A stretch of DNA of 64,000 nt, from assembly GCA_036563645.1 (NCBI GenBank), contig DATCMA010000029.1, forward strand, positions 32,722 through 96,721, written 5' to 3'. Each line of letters opens with the position of its first letter. Positions within the stretch are counted from its first letter, which is position 1. Shown one piece after another: positions 9,111 through 18,232 of the stretch. A program made the translations under genes and the position numbers. Under the pieces are notes generated by a model. The model did not search any database, was not told the DNA's origin, and saw nothing but the letters and a program-made list of their open reading frames with translations. Source of the DNA: DATCMA01 sp036563645. GTDB taxonomy: Bacteria; Actinomycetota; Actinomycetes; Mycobacteriales; Micromonosporaceae.

Positions 9111-10625
9111 ATGGAAGCAGCGCACGCGGCGGAGCCCGACGAGGTCGCCAAGGTTGACCACCCCTCGCACAGCGACCGATTCGTCCGTGGACTCTCGGAA
9201 GCGATCGGCGGGCCGCTCGGTGAGCACGCCGCACCCCGTCGACCGGGCCGCTTCTGGACCGCCGTCCGGATCGTGCTGGCGTTGACGTGCCTCACCCTCG
9301 TCCTGCACTGGGTGCAGAAGTCCCCGTGTCACGACGGCGTCTGGCAGAACTACGTCCAGTACACCCACTTCTGCTACACCGACGTCCTCGCGCTGTACTA
9401 CGGGGAAGGCCTCAACGAGGGGAAGGTGCCCTACCGGGACCACCCGGTGGAGTACCCGGTGCTCATCGGGTACCTGATGGCGGTGATCGGCCTGCCCGTG
9501 CACGCCCTCGGGCAGAGCCGGCCCGGATTCAACGACGGGCTGTGGTTCTACCACCTCAACGCGATCGTGCTCAGCGCCCTCGCCGTCGCCACGGTCGCGG
9601 TGATCCTCTCCCTGCGTCGGCGCCGACCGTGGGACGCGGCGATGTTCGCGCTCTCCCCTGCGTTGGCCCTGACCGCCACGGTGAACTGGGATTTCCTCGC
9701 GATCGGGCTCGCCGCGTTCGGGCTCTACGCCTGGGCGAGACGCCGTCCCGCGCTCGCCGGTGTGTTCCTGGGACTTGGGTGCGCGGCCAAGCTGTGGCCG
9801 CTGTTGCTGCTCGGGCCGATCGCGGTGCTCGCGCTGCGCACCGGGCGGTGGCGGCCGGCGCTCACCGCGGCCGGCGCCTTCGTCGGCGCCTGGCTGGTGG
9901 TCAACCTGCCGGTGATGATCACCGCGTTCGAGGGCTGGGACCGCTTCCGCGAGCTCAACACCACCCGCCCGATCGACTGGGGCACGCTGTGGTACATCGG
10001 GCGCTACCTCGACGGCAAGTGGGCCACTGGTGTCCCTGGGGACCGCGGGCCATTCCAGTGGCTCGGTGAACACGTTTCCGTGCTCAACCTGGTGACGTAC
10101 GCGCTGTTCGCGCTGGCCTGTCTGGCTATCGCGCTGCTGGCCCTCGCCGCGCCGCGCCGGCCGCGCTTGGCCGCGCTGGCCTTCCTCGTCGTCGCCGCGT
10201 TCCTCATCACCAGCAAGGTGTGGTCCCAGCAGTTCGTGCTCTGGCTCTTGCCGCTCGCGGTGCTGGCCCGTCCGCGGTGGGGGGCGTTCGTGGCCTGGCA
10301 GATCGCGGAGGTGGGCTACTTCGCCGCGTTCTACGGCGAGATGCTCAACGCCTCCGGGAAGCCCGTCATCCCGGAAGGGCTGTTCGTGCTCGCCGCGACG
10401 CTTCGACTGACCACTGTGGCTGTCCTGTGTGGATTTATCGTGCGGGACATCCTCCGGCCCGAGCGGGACGTGGTGCGGCACACCTACGCCGACGACCCGG
10501 ACGGCGGGGTCTTCGACCAAGCGCCGGACGCCGGCTGGCTGCGTGAGCGACTCGCCCGCTTCCGGCGGGTCGATGCGGTGGACGCGGAGCGGCCGGTGGC
10601 GTCGGTGGCCAGCGGTGGATCGTGA
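9111..10625 (+). CDS. Polytopic membrane glycosyltransferase, DUF2029/GT87-like
   Basis: A 504-residue protein with about ten hydrophobic helices. The first external loop carries YTDVLALYYGEGLNEGKVPYR with acidic residues after helix 1, then HPVEYPVLIGYLMAV, a pattern of GT-C fold polyprenol-phosphate-sugar transferases. FLGLGCAAKLWPLLLL matches the conserved loop of GT87 proteins. The position directly after the class A PBP and before rpsF matches the membrane protein gene after ponA1 in M. tuberculosis. A role in cell-envelope glycan assembly is likely, but the substrate is unknown. The ATG at 9111 fits the observed N-terminal tail of about 60 polar residues. Confidence 0.8.
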   Translation: MEAAHAAEPDEVAKVDHPSHSDRFVRGLSEAIGGPLGEHAAPRRPGRFWTAVRIVLALTCLTLVLHWVQKSPCHDGVWQNYVQYTHFCYTDVLALYYGEGLNEGKVPYRDHPVEYPVLIGYLMAVIGLPVHALGQSRPGFNDGLWFYHLNAIVLSALAVATVAVILSLRRRRPWDAAMFALSPALALTATVNWDFLAIGLAAFGLYAWARRRPALAGVFLGLGCAAKLWPLLLLGPIAVLALRTGRWRPALTAAGAFVGAWLVVNLPVMITAFEGWDRFRELNTTRPIDWGTLWYIGRYLDGKWATGVPGDRGPFQWLGEHVSVLNLVTYALFALACLAIALLALAAPRRPRLAALAFLVVAAFLITSKVWSQQFVLWLLPLAVLARPRWGAFVAWQIAEVGYFAAFYGEMLNASGKPVIPEGLFVLAATLRLTTVAVLCGFIVRDILRPERDVVRHTYADDPDGGVFDQAPDAGWLRERLARFRRVDAVDAERPVASVASGGS

Positions 10626-10667
10626 ATCCACACGAGACAGGTGGTGCCGCGGATGGCGGGCTCGTGA

Positions 10668-12515
10668 CTAGTCCCTGAGTCGATAGACCACTGTGGACCC
10701 GATTTCCTCCCGGGTGATCCCCAGGGACTCCACGGGGCGGTTCACCGCGTCCTCCCAATCGGTGCCGGCGACGCGGTCGCGCAGCACCACCACCGTGCGC
10801 ACGCCTTGCGCGCGCAAGTACGACACGCTGAGCGCGTCGGGGAACGACTTGGTCACGCGCCGCGTCTCGGCGAGACTGCGCGGGGTGAACCCGCTGCCGC
10901 CGTTGACGATCGGCTGGAACCTGCTGGTGGACCAGAGCATGACGTTCTGATCGATCTCCTGGCTGCTCGGCAGGACCAACACCGGGCCCTCGACGATCCG
11001 CATCGCCTCCGGCTGCCGCGGCACGACCGGATGCGGGGTGGCGTTGAGGCCCTCGATGAGGACGAGGAGGACCGGCAGCAACGTCGCGAGGCGCAGCCAG
11101 AGGCCGGGGCGGGGTGGCACGCGCTCGGCGCTGATCGCGCGGACGCGTTCCGCGATGACCGAGACCGCTCCGGCCGCCAGGATGCCGAGGAACAGCGTCG
11201 TCCACAGCACGAGGCGACCCGGGGTGCGCAGCCCTTCCCAGCCGGGCAGGTACTCCAACAGCGGTCGGTAGGTGACGACTCCGCCGAAGAAGCGCGTGCC
11301 CATCGCCAGCACCGCGGTGGCGAGGGTCCCGGCGAGCAGCAGCAGCCGCTGGCGGACGGTCCACACGGAGTACACGAGACCGGCGGCCGCGAGCGCGTAG
11401 AGCACGTACCCGGGCAGCAAGGTCATCTCAGGAGGCCACGGCAGCGCGTCCCGCGCGTTCTCGTGCAGGCTGCCCAAGATGCGGGACTCGGCCGGAGCCG
11501 TGAAGAACCCACTCGCCGGTGGGGAGTAGAGATTGATGTCCTCGATCGTCCGTTTCGCGTACGGATGCAGCTCGACGACTCGGAAATACGGGATCGCGAG
11601 CAGCGCCCCGGTGACGGCGAAGATGGCGCCACCGGCGAGATCCGCGACGAGGAGACGCGCGCCGAAGGGCCGCGTCGTCTTGTGCCGCCACCGGTGGACG
11701 ACCCACCGCACCACGGCGATCACCGCGATCAGCGCGAGGGCGTACGCGAACGGCAGCCCGATGCCGAAGCCGAGGCTGATCTGCCACGCGGCGACGAGCC
11801 ATCCCGCGAACGCCCAGGCGGGCTTCCTCCGCTCGGGACGGTAGCCGTGCCGCAGGGACCACCCGTGGCCCCGGGCGAGCATGGCCAGGGCGAGGGGGAT
11901 GCCGCCGTTGGAGAGGATGTGCAGGTGGCCGGCTTGGGAGAGCAGCCAGGGCGCGTAGGCGTACGAGCCGCCGGCCACCGCCGCGCCGGTGCGGCTGGCG
12001 CCGAGTTGCCGCGCGAGGACGTACGCGCCAAAGAACGCGAGCGCGCGGGCGAGGACGAAGATGATGTTGTAGCGGAGCACGGCGGCGGTCGGGCCTGATC
12101 CGATCATGCCGGCGGGCGCGTACCCGAGCAGCGTGTCGGAGAACGCGAAGCTCCATCGCTCGGGATAGAAGGCGTTGGCGTGCCAGAGCTGGCGGGGATC
12201 GGTCAGCAGGATGTGCCCGGACCAGGCCATTTGCCAAGCCTGGAGCGTGGGATCCCAGATGTCCTGGGGGATGGTGTAGAGCGGGTAGCGCAGCGTGGGC
12301 CAGGTCATGACCACGGCGAGCGCGAGCGCCCCGAGCGCGGCGAGGCTCCACTCGTGGCGGAGCACCCGGCCCACCGCGGACAGGGCGCGGCGCACCCGGC
12401 CAGGGGGCGGTTCAGGTGCGGGCGCGAATGACGCCCAGCGGTCCATGTCCTGGTCGTCGCTCTCTTGAGGAGTGTCCGATCGGTGGTCGATGCGGGCACT
12501 GTCGTCTGTGGTCAT
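10668..12515 (-). CDS. Polytopic membrane protein, GT-C-like, function unknown
   Basis: A 615-residue protein. After a polar N-tail of about 55 residues come about ten or eleven membrane helices and a soluble C-terminal domain of about 130 residues. The first loop reads PQDIWDPTLQAWQMAW and later NAFYPERWSFAFSDTLLG, a pattern seen in GT-C fold glycosyltransferase-like proteins of actinobacteria, where loop aspartates bind metal and sugar phosphate. The ATG at 12515 gives MTTDDSARIDHR; a longer reading to 12686 would run into nfo and is rejected. It follows nfo by 25 bases, so the two are probably co-transcribed, with no evident functional link. It converges on the preceding glycosyltransferase gene. 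Confidence 0.7.
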   Translation of the reverse strand: MTTDDSARIDHRSDTPQESDDQDMDRWASFAPAPEPPPGRVRRALSAVGRVLRHEWSLAALGALALAVVMTWPTLRYPLYTIPQDIWDPTLQAWQMAWSGHILLTDPRQLWHANAFYPERWSFAFSDTLLGYAPAGMIGSGPTAAVLRYNIIFVLARALAFFGAYVLARQLGASRTGAAVAGGSYAYAPWLLSQAGHLHILSNGGIPLALAMLARGHGWSLRHGYRPERRKPAWAFAGWLVAAWQISLGFGIGLPFAYALALIAVIAVVRWVVHRWRHKTTRPFGARLLVADLAGGAIFAVTGALLAIPYFRVVELHPYAKRTIEDINLYSPPASGFFTAPAESRILGSLHENARDALPWPPEMTLLPGYVLYALAAAGLVYSVWTVRQRLLLLAGTLATAVLAMGTRFFGGVVTYRPLLEYLPGWEGLRTPGRLVLWTTLFLGILAAGAVSVIAERVRAISAERVPPRPGLWLRLATLLPVLLVLIEGLNATPHPVVPRQPEAMRIVEGPVLVLPSSQEIDQNVMLWSTSRFQPIVNGGSGFTPRSLAETRRVTKSFPDALSVSYLRAQGVRTVVVLRDRVAGTDWEDAVNRPVESLGITREEIGSTVVYRLRD

Positions 12516-12540
12516 CGCGTCCTCGTCTCCCGCTGGGCGG

Positions 12541-13314
12541 TTAGCCGATGCGGTTGCGCAGGAAGGCGATATCGGCTGCCTGGGCGTCCGCGCCGCCGGG
12601 GGTCTCCACGACCACCGGCGCGCCGGCGGCCCGGACGACGGCCGCCACCAGCTCTGGGTCGATCGTCCCGCGCTCGAGATTCTCATGCCGGTCGCGCCCG
12701 CTGCCGAAGGCGTCCTTGGACCCGTTGGCGTGCACCAGGTCGATCCGACCCGTGATCGCCTTGATCCGATCCACCACGGTCAGCAGATCCTCGCCCGCCG
12801 CGTGGGCGTGACAGGTATCAAGGCAAAACCCCACGTCAAACTCACCGATCGCGTCCCAGAGCCGGGCGAGGGCGTCGAGCCGACGCGCGCACGCGTTGTC
12901 GCCGCCCGCCGTGTTCTCAATCAACACCGGGACAGGGAAGCCGCCCTCCTCCGCGGCGTACGCGAAAACCTTCCGCCAGTTGTCGAAGCCCGCCGCGATG
13001 TCGTCCCCCTTGTTGACGTGTCCACCGTGGACGACAAGACCCTTGGCGCCGACGCTCGCGGCGGCGGTGGCGTGGGCGAGAAGGAGCTTGCGGCTGGGGA
13101 TGCGGATGCGGTTGTTGAGCGTCGCGACGTTGATCACGTACGGCGCGTGGATGTAGATGTCGACGCCCGCCGCACGCAGCGCCGCGGCGTCGGCCCGCGA
13201 CTCCGGGGACGTCCAGCTCTGCGGATTGGTGAGGAAGAACTGCACGACCTCGGCGTTGCGGGCGGCGGCCTCCGCGAGTGGGTCCGTTGCGTCGACGTGG
13301 GCTCCGATGCGCAT
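12541..13314 (-). CDS. nfo: Endonuclease IV-type AP endonuclease
   Basis: Family 2 apurinic/apyrimidinic endonuclease (TIM barrel, three metal ions) that cleaves 5' of abasic sites in base excision repair. The 257-residue product begins MRIGAHVDATDPLAEA, with the first metal-site region after strand 1. It shows YIHAPYVINVAT, VVHGGHV, VLIENTAGG (metal Glu), FCLDTCHAHAAG (metal Asp/His) and DLVHANGSKDAFGSGRDRHE. Length is slightly under the E. coli enzyme. The ATG at 13314 is chosen because upstream residues are Pro/Arg-rich and non-homologous in style. Confidence 0.93.
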   Translation of the reverse strand: MRIGAHVDATDPLAEAAARNAEVVQFFLTNPQSWTSPESRADAAALRAAGVDIYIHAPYVINVATLNNRIRIPSRKLLLAHATAAASVGAKGLVVHGGHVNKGDDIAAGFDNWRKVFAYAAEEGGFPVPVLIENTAGGDNACARRLDALARLWDAIGEFDVGFCLDTCHAHAAGEDLLTVVDRIKAITGRIDLVHANGSKDAFGSGRDRHENLERGTIDPELVAAVVRAAGAPVVVETPGGADAQAADIAFLRNRIG

Positions 13315-13512
13315 GTCGGCGAGCCTACGTCCCACGAATGACAGGACGGTGGGGTGTCGGGGGGGCGCGGGACGCGCGCGGTGTCCCGGCTCGTGGGCGC
13401 TGAGCGTCACTCACATCACGGGCGGTCGTTACGCCGATAGATGGCCGTCTTGCTGAGCGTCACGGCGCGTGTGGTGTCACCGCCCGGATCGTCTCGTCTG
13501 CCAAGGAGGGGA

Positions 13513-14361
13513 ATGTCGCACCACGTGTGGTCGCGGGTCGCGGTGCTCGCGGGGGTCCTCGTCGCCACTCCGCTGCTCCTCGCGGGGACCGCGCGCGCGG
13601 CGCCGAGCCCGAGTGCGACCGCCGTGGCGGAGAACCGGCAGCTCGTCTTCACCGGGGGCAATCTGCTCGGGCTGACCTGCACCGCGGTCCCGAATCCGCC
13701 ATCGATCACCGTACCTGCGGCCAGCGCTCTTGAGATCGTCAATGAGACCGGCACCCGGGCCCGCCTCGTCGTCGACGGTGTCGCGTGGGGCGAGATCGCT
13801 AAGAACTCGCGCGTGGAGATCCCTGTCGAGCGCGGGCCGCTGTCGCTCCGGCTCACGCCGACATGCCTCATCCCCAAAGAAGGGTCAGCGACCGTCTATG
13901 TCATGGCGGCGTCTCCCGCGCCGGTCCCCACGACGGCCGCACCCTCGCCGCTGCCGAGTTCCGCGGCGCGCCCGACAGAGCCCGCTAGCGACGTGAGCCA
14001 GGTCTCCCCGCCGGCGCCCGCACCCGCCACGACCGCGTCGGGGAGGCGTGAGCTTCTTCCTGGGGTGCCGGTATGGGAGGTCGCGGAGGCGAGGCCGGAG
14101 CCCCCGGGCACGCCGCGCGCGGTGGTTGAGGTCGAGCCATGGGCCACGCCGTCGACGGGTCCCGCGTCCGCGCGGCCTCCGTCGTCTGCTGTGGCGATCA
14201 AGCCCGGGGACGTGGTGGCGGAGCCCAAGCCGTTGTCGCCCGGGCGGAAGGGACCGCCGCTGCTCCTCGCACTTATCGCCACAATTTGCGTAATAGGCGT
14301 ATCGGCTAGTGCAATTCAGGCTATTCTCGCTCAGCGAGCAAGCCGGACGGATCGGGCGTAA
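13513..14361 (+). CDS. Secreted, C-terminally membrane-anchored protein of unknown function
   Basis: A 282-residue protein that I do not recognise. A Sec-type signal peptide (helix LAGVLVATPLLLAG, cleavage near ARAAP) is followed by a compact domain of about 100 residues with two cysteines (LTCTAV and LTPTCLIP). Then comes about 110 residues of Pro/Ala/Thr-rich linker and a C-terminal membrane helix near residues 250-272 with a short basic tail. The topology resembles a surface-displayed beta domain on a stalk. The ATG at 13513 has AAGGAGGGG upstream. It is divergent from nfo and precedes the rpsF leader region. Confidence 0.75.
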   Translation: MSHHVWSRVAVLAGVLVATPLLLAGTARAAPSPSATAVAENRQLVFTGGNLLGLTCTAVPNPPSITVPAASALEIVNETGTRARLVVDGVAWGEIAKNSRVEIPVERGPLSLRLTPTCLIPKEGSATVYVMAASPAPVPTTAAPSPLPSSAARPTEPASDVSQVSPPAPAPATTASGRRELLPGVPVWEVAEARPEPPGTPRAVVEVEPWATPSTGPASARPPSSAVAIKPGDVVAEPKPLSPGRKGPPLLLALIATICVIGVSASAIQAILAQRASRTDRA

Positions 14362-14659
14362 GATGCCGCGTCGGCACGCTCCGCGGGGCGCCGCCTATCC
14401 AACCTCGTCGGTGTGGTCGTTCCTCCCCAGGTCCCACCCATTGCGGATAGGTCGCGCCCCGCGGCCTTTCGCGCCCGGCGTCTCGCGCACCACACGCGGG
14501 CGCGCCGGCGCCGTATTGGCGTCCCCACGATGCGCTCCGGTATCCTGCTCAGGCTGTGCCTCTTACCAGGGAATCACCCCGGGCGGGCACGCCACCACGA
14601 CGCATGACCTCCTGCCACGGAAGGACCGTGGCCGCTAGACCAGAGGAGGTGAATTCGTC
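14362..14659 (+). promoter_or_regulatory. rpsF operon leader and promoter region
   Basis: About 300 bases without a gene. TTGGCG at 14516-14521 and TATCCT at 14541-14546 are 19 bases apart and could be a sigma-70-type promoter. A 7-bp hairpin (GCCACGG at 14614-14620, CCGTGGC at 14626-14632) lies in the 5' UTR just before the AGGAGG site. It may take part in S6:S18 autoregulation as in other bacteria, but I cannot match the full consensus. Confidence 0.35.
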
Positions 14660-14950
14660 TTGCGTCATTACGAGATCATGGTGATCCTCGACCCCAGCCT
14701 CGAGGAGCGCACCGTCGCCCCGTCGCTTGACACGTACCTCAACATCATTCGGAACGCGGGTGGCTCGGTGGAGAAGCTCGACGTCTGGGGCCGCCGGCGC
14801 CTCGCGTACGAGATCAAGAAGAAGGCTGAGGGCATCTACGCCGTTATCGATGTGCAGGCACCGCCCGCGGCGGTCGCCGAGCTGGACCGTCAGCTCCGGC
14901 TCAACGAGTCGGTGCTGCGTACCAAGGTCATTCGGCCGGATCTGCACTGA
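14660..14950 (+). CDS. rpsF: 30S ribosomal protein S6
   Basis: A 96-residue bS6 protein of the 30S platform, partner of S18. It begins MRHYEIMVILDPSLEERTV, typical of the actinobacterial family, with DVWGRRRLAYEIKKKAEGIY as the conserved central stretch (strand-turn-helix). The start is a TTG at 14660 with AGGAGG ten bases upstream; no ATG or GTG fits the family N-terminus. It heads the rpsF-ssb-rpsR-rplI operon. Confidence 0.96.
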   Translation: MRHYEIMVILDPSLEERTVAPSLDTYLNIIRNAGGSVEKLDVWGRRRLAYEIKKKAEGIYAVIDVQAPPAAVAELDRQLRLNESVLRTKVIRPDLH

Positions 14951-15048
14951 CACGTGGACATGGCGCGCCCGGATCAGCCTCTCCGCTGTGTCGGCGGGTT
15001 CTGGCAGCCTTGCCGATGACGCAGCGGTGAGAACGCGAGGAGAGGCCC

Positions 15049-15540
15049 ATGGCAGGAGAAACCACCATCACGGTTATCGGCAACCTGACCGATGACCCCG
15101 AGCTGCGCTTTACCCCCTCGGGGGCGGCTGTGGCCAGGTTCCGTGTCGCCTCGACGCCTCGGTACCTGGATCGGGCCACAGGCGAGTGGAAGGACGGCGA
15201 ACCGCTCTTCCTCAACTGCACCGTCTGGCGGCAGGCCGCCGAGAACGTCGCCGAATCCCTCCAGCGGGGCACCCGCGTCATCGTCGCGGGTCGGCTGCGT
15301 CAGCGGACGTACGAGACGCGCGAGGGTGAGAAGCGCACCGTCATCGAGCTCGAGGTTGACGAGGTCGGGCCGTCGCTGCGCTACGCCACGGCGAAGGTGC
15401 AGAAGATGACCCGTTCCGGATCCGGTGGCTTCGGCGGTGGTGGCCAGGCCAGCGACTTCGAGGACCCGTGGGCCACGGCGACCCCGGTCTCCTCGCCTTC
15501 TGGTCCGGGCGGCGACTTCGACGATGAGCCCCCGTTCTGA
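15049..15540 (+). CDS. ssb: Single-stranded DNA-binding protein
   Basis: The 163-residue SSB binds single-stranded DNA in replication and repair. The OB fold covers residues 1-115 (TTITVIGNLTDDPELRFTPSG at the start, then LNCTVWRQAAENVAESLQRG). A Gly-rich linker follows, ending in the acidic tip DFDDEPPF, which recruits partner proteins. It lies in the conserved rpsF-ssb-rpsR-rplI operon, so this is the main replicative SSB. Confidence 0.96.
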   Translation: MAGETTITVIGNLTDDPELRFTPSGAAVARFRVASTPRYLDRATGEWKDGEPLFLNCTVWRQAAENVAESLQRGTRVIVAGRLRQRTYETREGEKRTVIELEVDEVGPSLRYATAKVQKMTRSGSGGFGGGGQASDFEDPWATATPVSSPSGPGGDFDDEPPF

Positions 15541-15584
15541 CCGAGCGTCCCGCGCTCGGAATCGCATACCAGGAGTCAAGAGCA

Positions 15585-15824
15585 ATGGCTAAGGCTGCGG
15601 CGGTTCGCAAGCCGAAGAAGAAAGTGAACCCGCTCGACAAGGACGGGATCACCTACATCGACTACAAGGACACGGCGCTGCTGCGGAAGTTCATCTCTGA
15701 CCGCGGCAAGATTCGCGCGCGTCGGGTGACTGGGGTCACGGCCCAGCAGCAGCGGAAGATCGCCCGTGCGATCAAGAACGCGCGTGAGATGGCGCTCCTG
15801 CCCTACACGACGATGAACCGCTGA
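15585..15824 (+). CDS. rpsR: 30S ribosomal protein S18, cysteine-free form
   Basis: A 79-residue bS18. The core YIDYKDTALLRKFISDRGKI and REMALLPYT are diagnostic. The N-terminal KPKKKVNPLDKDGI has no cysteines where zinc-binding copies carry a CxxC pair, so this is the C-minus form that does not need zinc. In actinobacteria with two copies the paralogues are often exchanged through Zur control, but here the C-minus copy occupies the main operon. The ATG is preceded by a moderate ribosome site. Confidence 0.96.
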   Translation: MAKAAAVRKPKKKVNPLDKDGITYIDYKDTALLRKFISDRGKIRARRVTGVTAQQQRKIARAIKNAREMALLPYTTMNR

Positions 15825-15838
15825 GGGGAGATCACGAG

Positions 15839-16285
15839 ATGAAGATCATCCTGACGCAGGAGGTGTCCGGCCTCGGCTCCCCCGGCGACATCGTCGAGGT
15901 CAAGGACGGCTACGGCCGTAACTACCTGCTTCCGCAGGGCCTGGCGATCCGCTGGAGCAAGGGCGCCGAGCGCCAGGTCCAGGACATCCAGCGGGCTCGG
16001 AACGCGCGCGCGATCCGGGACCTCAACCAGGCCACCGAGGTCAAGCAGCAGCTGGAGAACCTGACGGTCACGCTCGCCGCGCGGGCCGGCGACGGGGGTC
16101 GCCTCTTCGGGTCGGTCACCCCCGCGGAGATCGTCGAGGCCGTGCAGAACGCGGGCGGGCCGGCGCTGGACCGGCGGCGGCTGGAGCTGCCCGGAAGCAT
16201 CAAGTCGCTGGGCACCTACCCGATTCGGGTCAAGTTGCACCCCGAGGTGACGGCCGAGTTCACCCTCAACGTGGTCAAGGCTTGA
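15839..16285 (+). CDS. rplI: 50S ribosomal protein L9
   Basis: A 148-residue bL9. The N domain has MKIILTQEVSGLGSPGDIV and GYGRNYLLPQGLA, which contact 23S rRNA. A central helix of about 35 residues follows, then the C domain (GRLFGSVTPAEIVEAVQ). It starts 14 bases after rpsR with a GGGGAGAT site and is followed by the window's best intrinsic terminator. Confidence 0.96.
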   Translation: MKIILTQEVSGLGSPGDIVEVKDGYGRNYLLPQGLAIRWSKGAERQVQDIQRARNARAIRDLNQATEVKQQLENLTVTLAARAGDGGRLFGSVTPAEIVEAVQNAGGPALDRRRLELPGSIKSLGTYPIRVKLHPEVTAEFTLNVVKA

Positions 16286-16300
16286 TCCACACCGGATACC

Positions 16301-16337
16301 GGCAGGGGCGGCACGCGCCGCCCCTGCCTTCTTTTTT
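16301..16337 (+). terminator. Intrinsic terminator of the rpsF-rplI operon
   Basis: A 12-bp perfect stem (GGCAGGGGCGGC, loop ACGC, then the complement at 16317-16328) followed by TTCTTTTTT, a textbook Rho-independent site 15 bases after the rplI stop. Confidence 0.93.
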
Positions 16338-16440
16338 CTGCCGTTTCGCCGCTGTCCTGACGGTGAGTGCGGGGACGGGGTGACCGACCCCGCGGCGGCG
16401 ACGACCCGCGGGCGGCCAGGTGGAGGCCGCCGACGCGCCG

Positions 16441-18189
16441 TCACCCGGTGAGGGCGGTGAAGAGCACGGTGGAGAGCCCGCCGCCGATCACCGCGGCCGC
16501 CAAGCCGAGGCTTACCGCGCGCCAGGTCCCGTTTGTCCAGCGCAGCACGATCGCCACGATCAGGCTCGCCACGAGCGCGACGCCGAACTGGGGGATGCTC
16601 CGCGCCAGGGACGCGATCGCCGCCGCGCGTTCGGACTGGCAGCCACCGCCGTTCGCGTCCGTGACACACCCCGGAGGCGGCGGCGTGTTGTCGAGCGTCA
16701 ACGTCCACAGACCGAGCAGCACGATCGGGAGGAGGAACCACAGCGTGGTGTAGATCAGGGTCGGGACGTAGCCGCCGGGGTCGTAGTCGAGGAGCTCCTC
16801 GTCGAAACGGTCAGTGCGCCGCCACAGGGGTGGGCGGTACTGCGGGCGGGTGAGCGAGCTGACCGGCGGGCGCGGGTAGCTGCCCGCGGGTGACCGCGGT
16901 GCCGAGACCGCCGGCGAACGGGGCGCGGTGCTCGGTGTCTCCACCCACCGGGGGTCGTCGGGAGCCAGCCGGGTCCCGGACCAGAAGGTGGTATCGGCGG
17001 GCGAGGAGGGAGCGGTCTCCGTCGTCGTCCGGCGCCGCCGGCCACTGCGGGTCTGCCGATCGGTCCCGCTGGTTGCCGTCGCGTAGCCACTGGCCCCCCG
17101 CGCGGAGTCCCAGCTCGTTTGGCTGATGATCCGGTCGAATTGCCCGGTGTCGGCGGCCCGCTGCCACTGCCCCGCGGAGGTGGTGTCGCGCCAGTCCCGC
17201 GCGCGTCCGGCCGAACCCCAGGCATCGCTGTCCTGCGCTTGCGTCCAGCTCTGCGCGTAGGGATTCCGCCATTCGCTGGTGTGCCCGACCCGCATCCACT
17301 CGCCGGTGTCCTCGGAGCGCTCCCACTCGTCGGTCTCCGGCATGGTGCGCCACTCCCCCGTGTCCACCGGCGGTCGATCCCAGCTCGCCGTGGGATCGGA
17401 GCGCCAGTCGACGGCGGGGGATACCGGTGCGAGGCGGCTCGCGCCCTCCGCGGCGGATTCGTCGGCGACGCTTCGCCGGGACGACCCGCGGGTCGCGCCG
17501 GTCGATCCGGTGCGCCGCGCGTCACTCGTGCGGTAGCTGGTCGTGTCGTATTCGGTGGTGTCGTAGACCGAGGTGCCGTAACCGGTGGAGTCGCGGGTGG
17601 TGGCGCGGGCGCGGCGGGTGGTGGAGCCGATGTCGTCCCGCGTCGCGGAGTCCGCGCTGTTGCTGGTGACGGCGTACCTCGCGGTGTCGTAGCCGGTGGT
17701 CTCGCTGGTGAGCCGATGCCGGCCAGCGACGGTCCGCGCCGTGTCGTCGAATTGCGCTGTGTCGTCGACTAAAGCGTGGCGGGCGTGCGTGCCCGCACGC
17801 GAGCTGTCGTGGGCGTGGGACTCCTGGCCGTCATCGTCGTCATCGTCAGCGCGATGCCGGCCGACCTGATGGGGGATGTGGACAGCCGCGGCCTTCGGGG
17901 GACGCCAGTAGGCGTCGTCGACGTCAGCGATGATGGACTCGACGTCGCGGGACAGGCGGGACGACCCTGAGTCGTCACCCCACGAGGTGCTGAGATAACT
18001 CCAGGAGGAGCGCTCCGTGGCAGGGCGGGCATCGGCAGACGTCCTCTCCGCTTGGTCAACCCATGAGGTTGACGCGCGGCGCTCGTATGAGGAGCCGTCG
18101 CCGTATCCCCAATCCCGATAGCCCACCGCCGGAGCGTGACCTTTCTGATACTGATGGACAATCGGCCAAGCGGCTGGATTCGTTGCCAC
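16441..18189 (-). CDS. Large low-complexity membrane protein with Trp nonapeptide repeats
   Basis: A 582-residue protein of unknown function. The N-terminal 250 residues are polar (Ser, Thr, Asp, Arg) with a six-Asp run and YDTTEYDTTSY-type units. Residues about 259-361 (DNA 17108-17414) form about ten units of nine residues, each led by Trp (once Phe), often ending DTGE: Trp-to-Trp distances are mostly 9. A Pro/Ser-rich linker follows. The last 110 residues have three membrane helices and a loop with two cysteines. It starts with GTG at 18189, divergent from dnaB across the DnaA-box region. The topology suggests a cytoplasmic repeat domain tethered to the membrane. Proteins with similar repeats occur in other actinobacteria, but I know of no function. 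Confidence 0.75.
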   Translation of the reverse strand: MATNPAAWPIVHQYQKGHAPAVGYRDWGYGDGSSYERRASTSWVDQAERTSADARPATERSSWSYLSTSWGDDSGSSRLSRDVESIIADVDDAYWRPPKAAAVHIPHQVGRHRADDDDDDGQESHAHDSSRAGTHARHALVDDTAQFDDTARTVAGRHRLTSETTGYDTARYAVTSNSADSATRDDIGSTTRRARATTRDSTGYGTSVYDTTEYDTTSYRTSDARRTGSTGATRGSSRRSVADESAAEGASRLAPVSPAVDWRSDPTASWDRPPVDTGEWRTMPETDEWERSEDTGEWMRVGHTSEWRNPYAQSWTQAQDSDAWGSAGRARDWRDTTSAGQWQRAADTGQFDRIISQTSWDSARGASGYATATSGTDRQTRSGRRRRTTTETAPSSPADTTFWSGTRLAPDDPRWVETPSTAPRSPAVSAPRSPAGSYPRPPVSSLTRPQYRPPLWRRTDRFDEELLDYDPGGYVPTLIYTTLWFLLPIVLLGLWTLTLDNTPPPPGCVTDANGGGCQSERAAAIASLARSIPQFGVALVASLIVAIVLRWTNGTWRAVSLGLAAAVIGGGLSTVLFTALTG

Positions 18190-18232
18190 CGATGATAGTC
18201 ACTCGCCGGCGGCCAACCGTGGGTAGTTTTCT

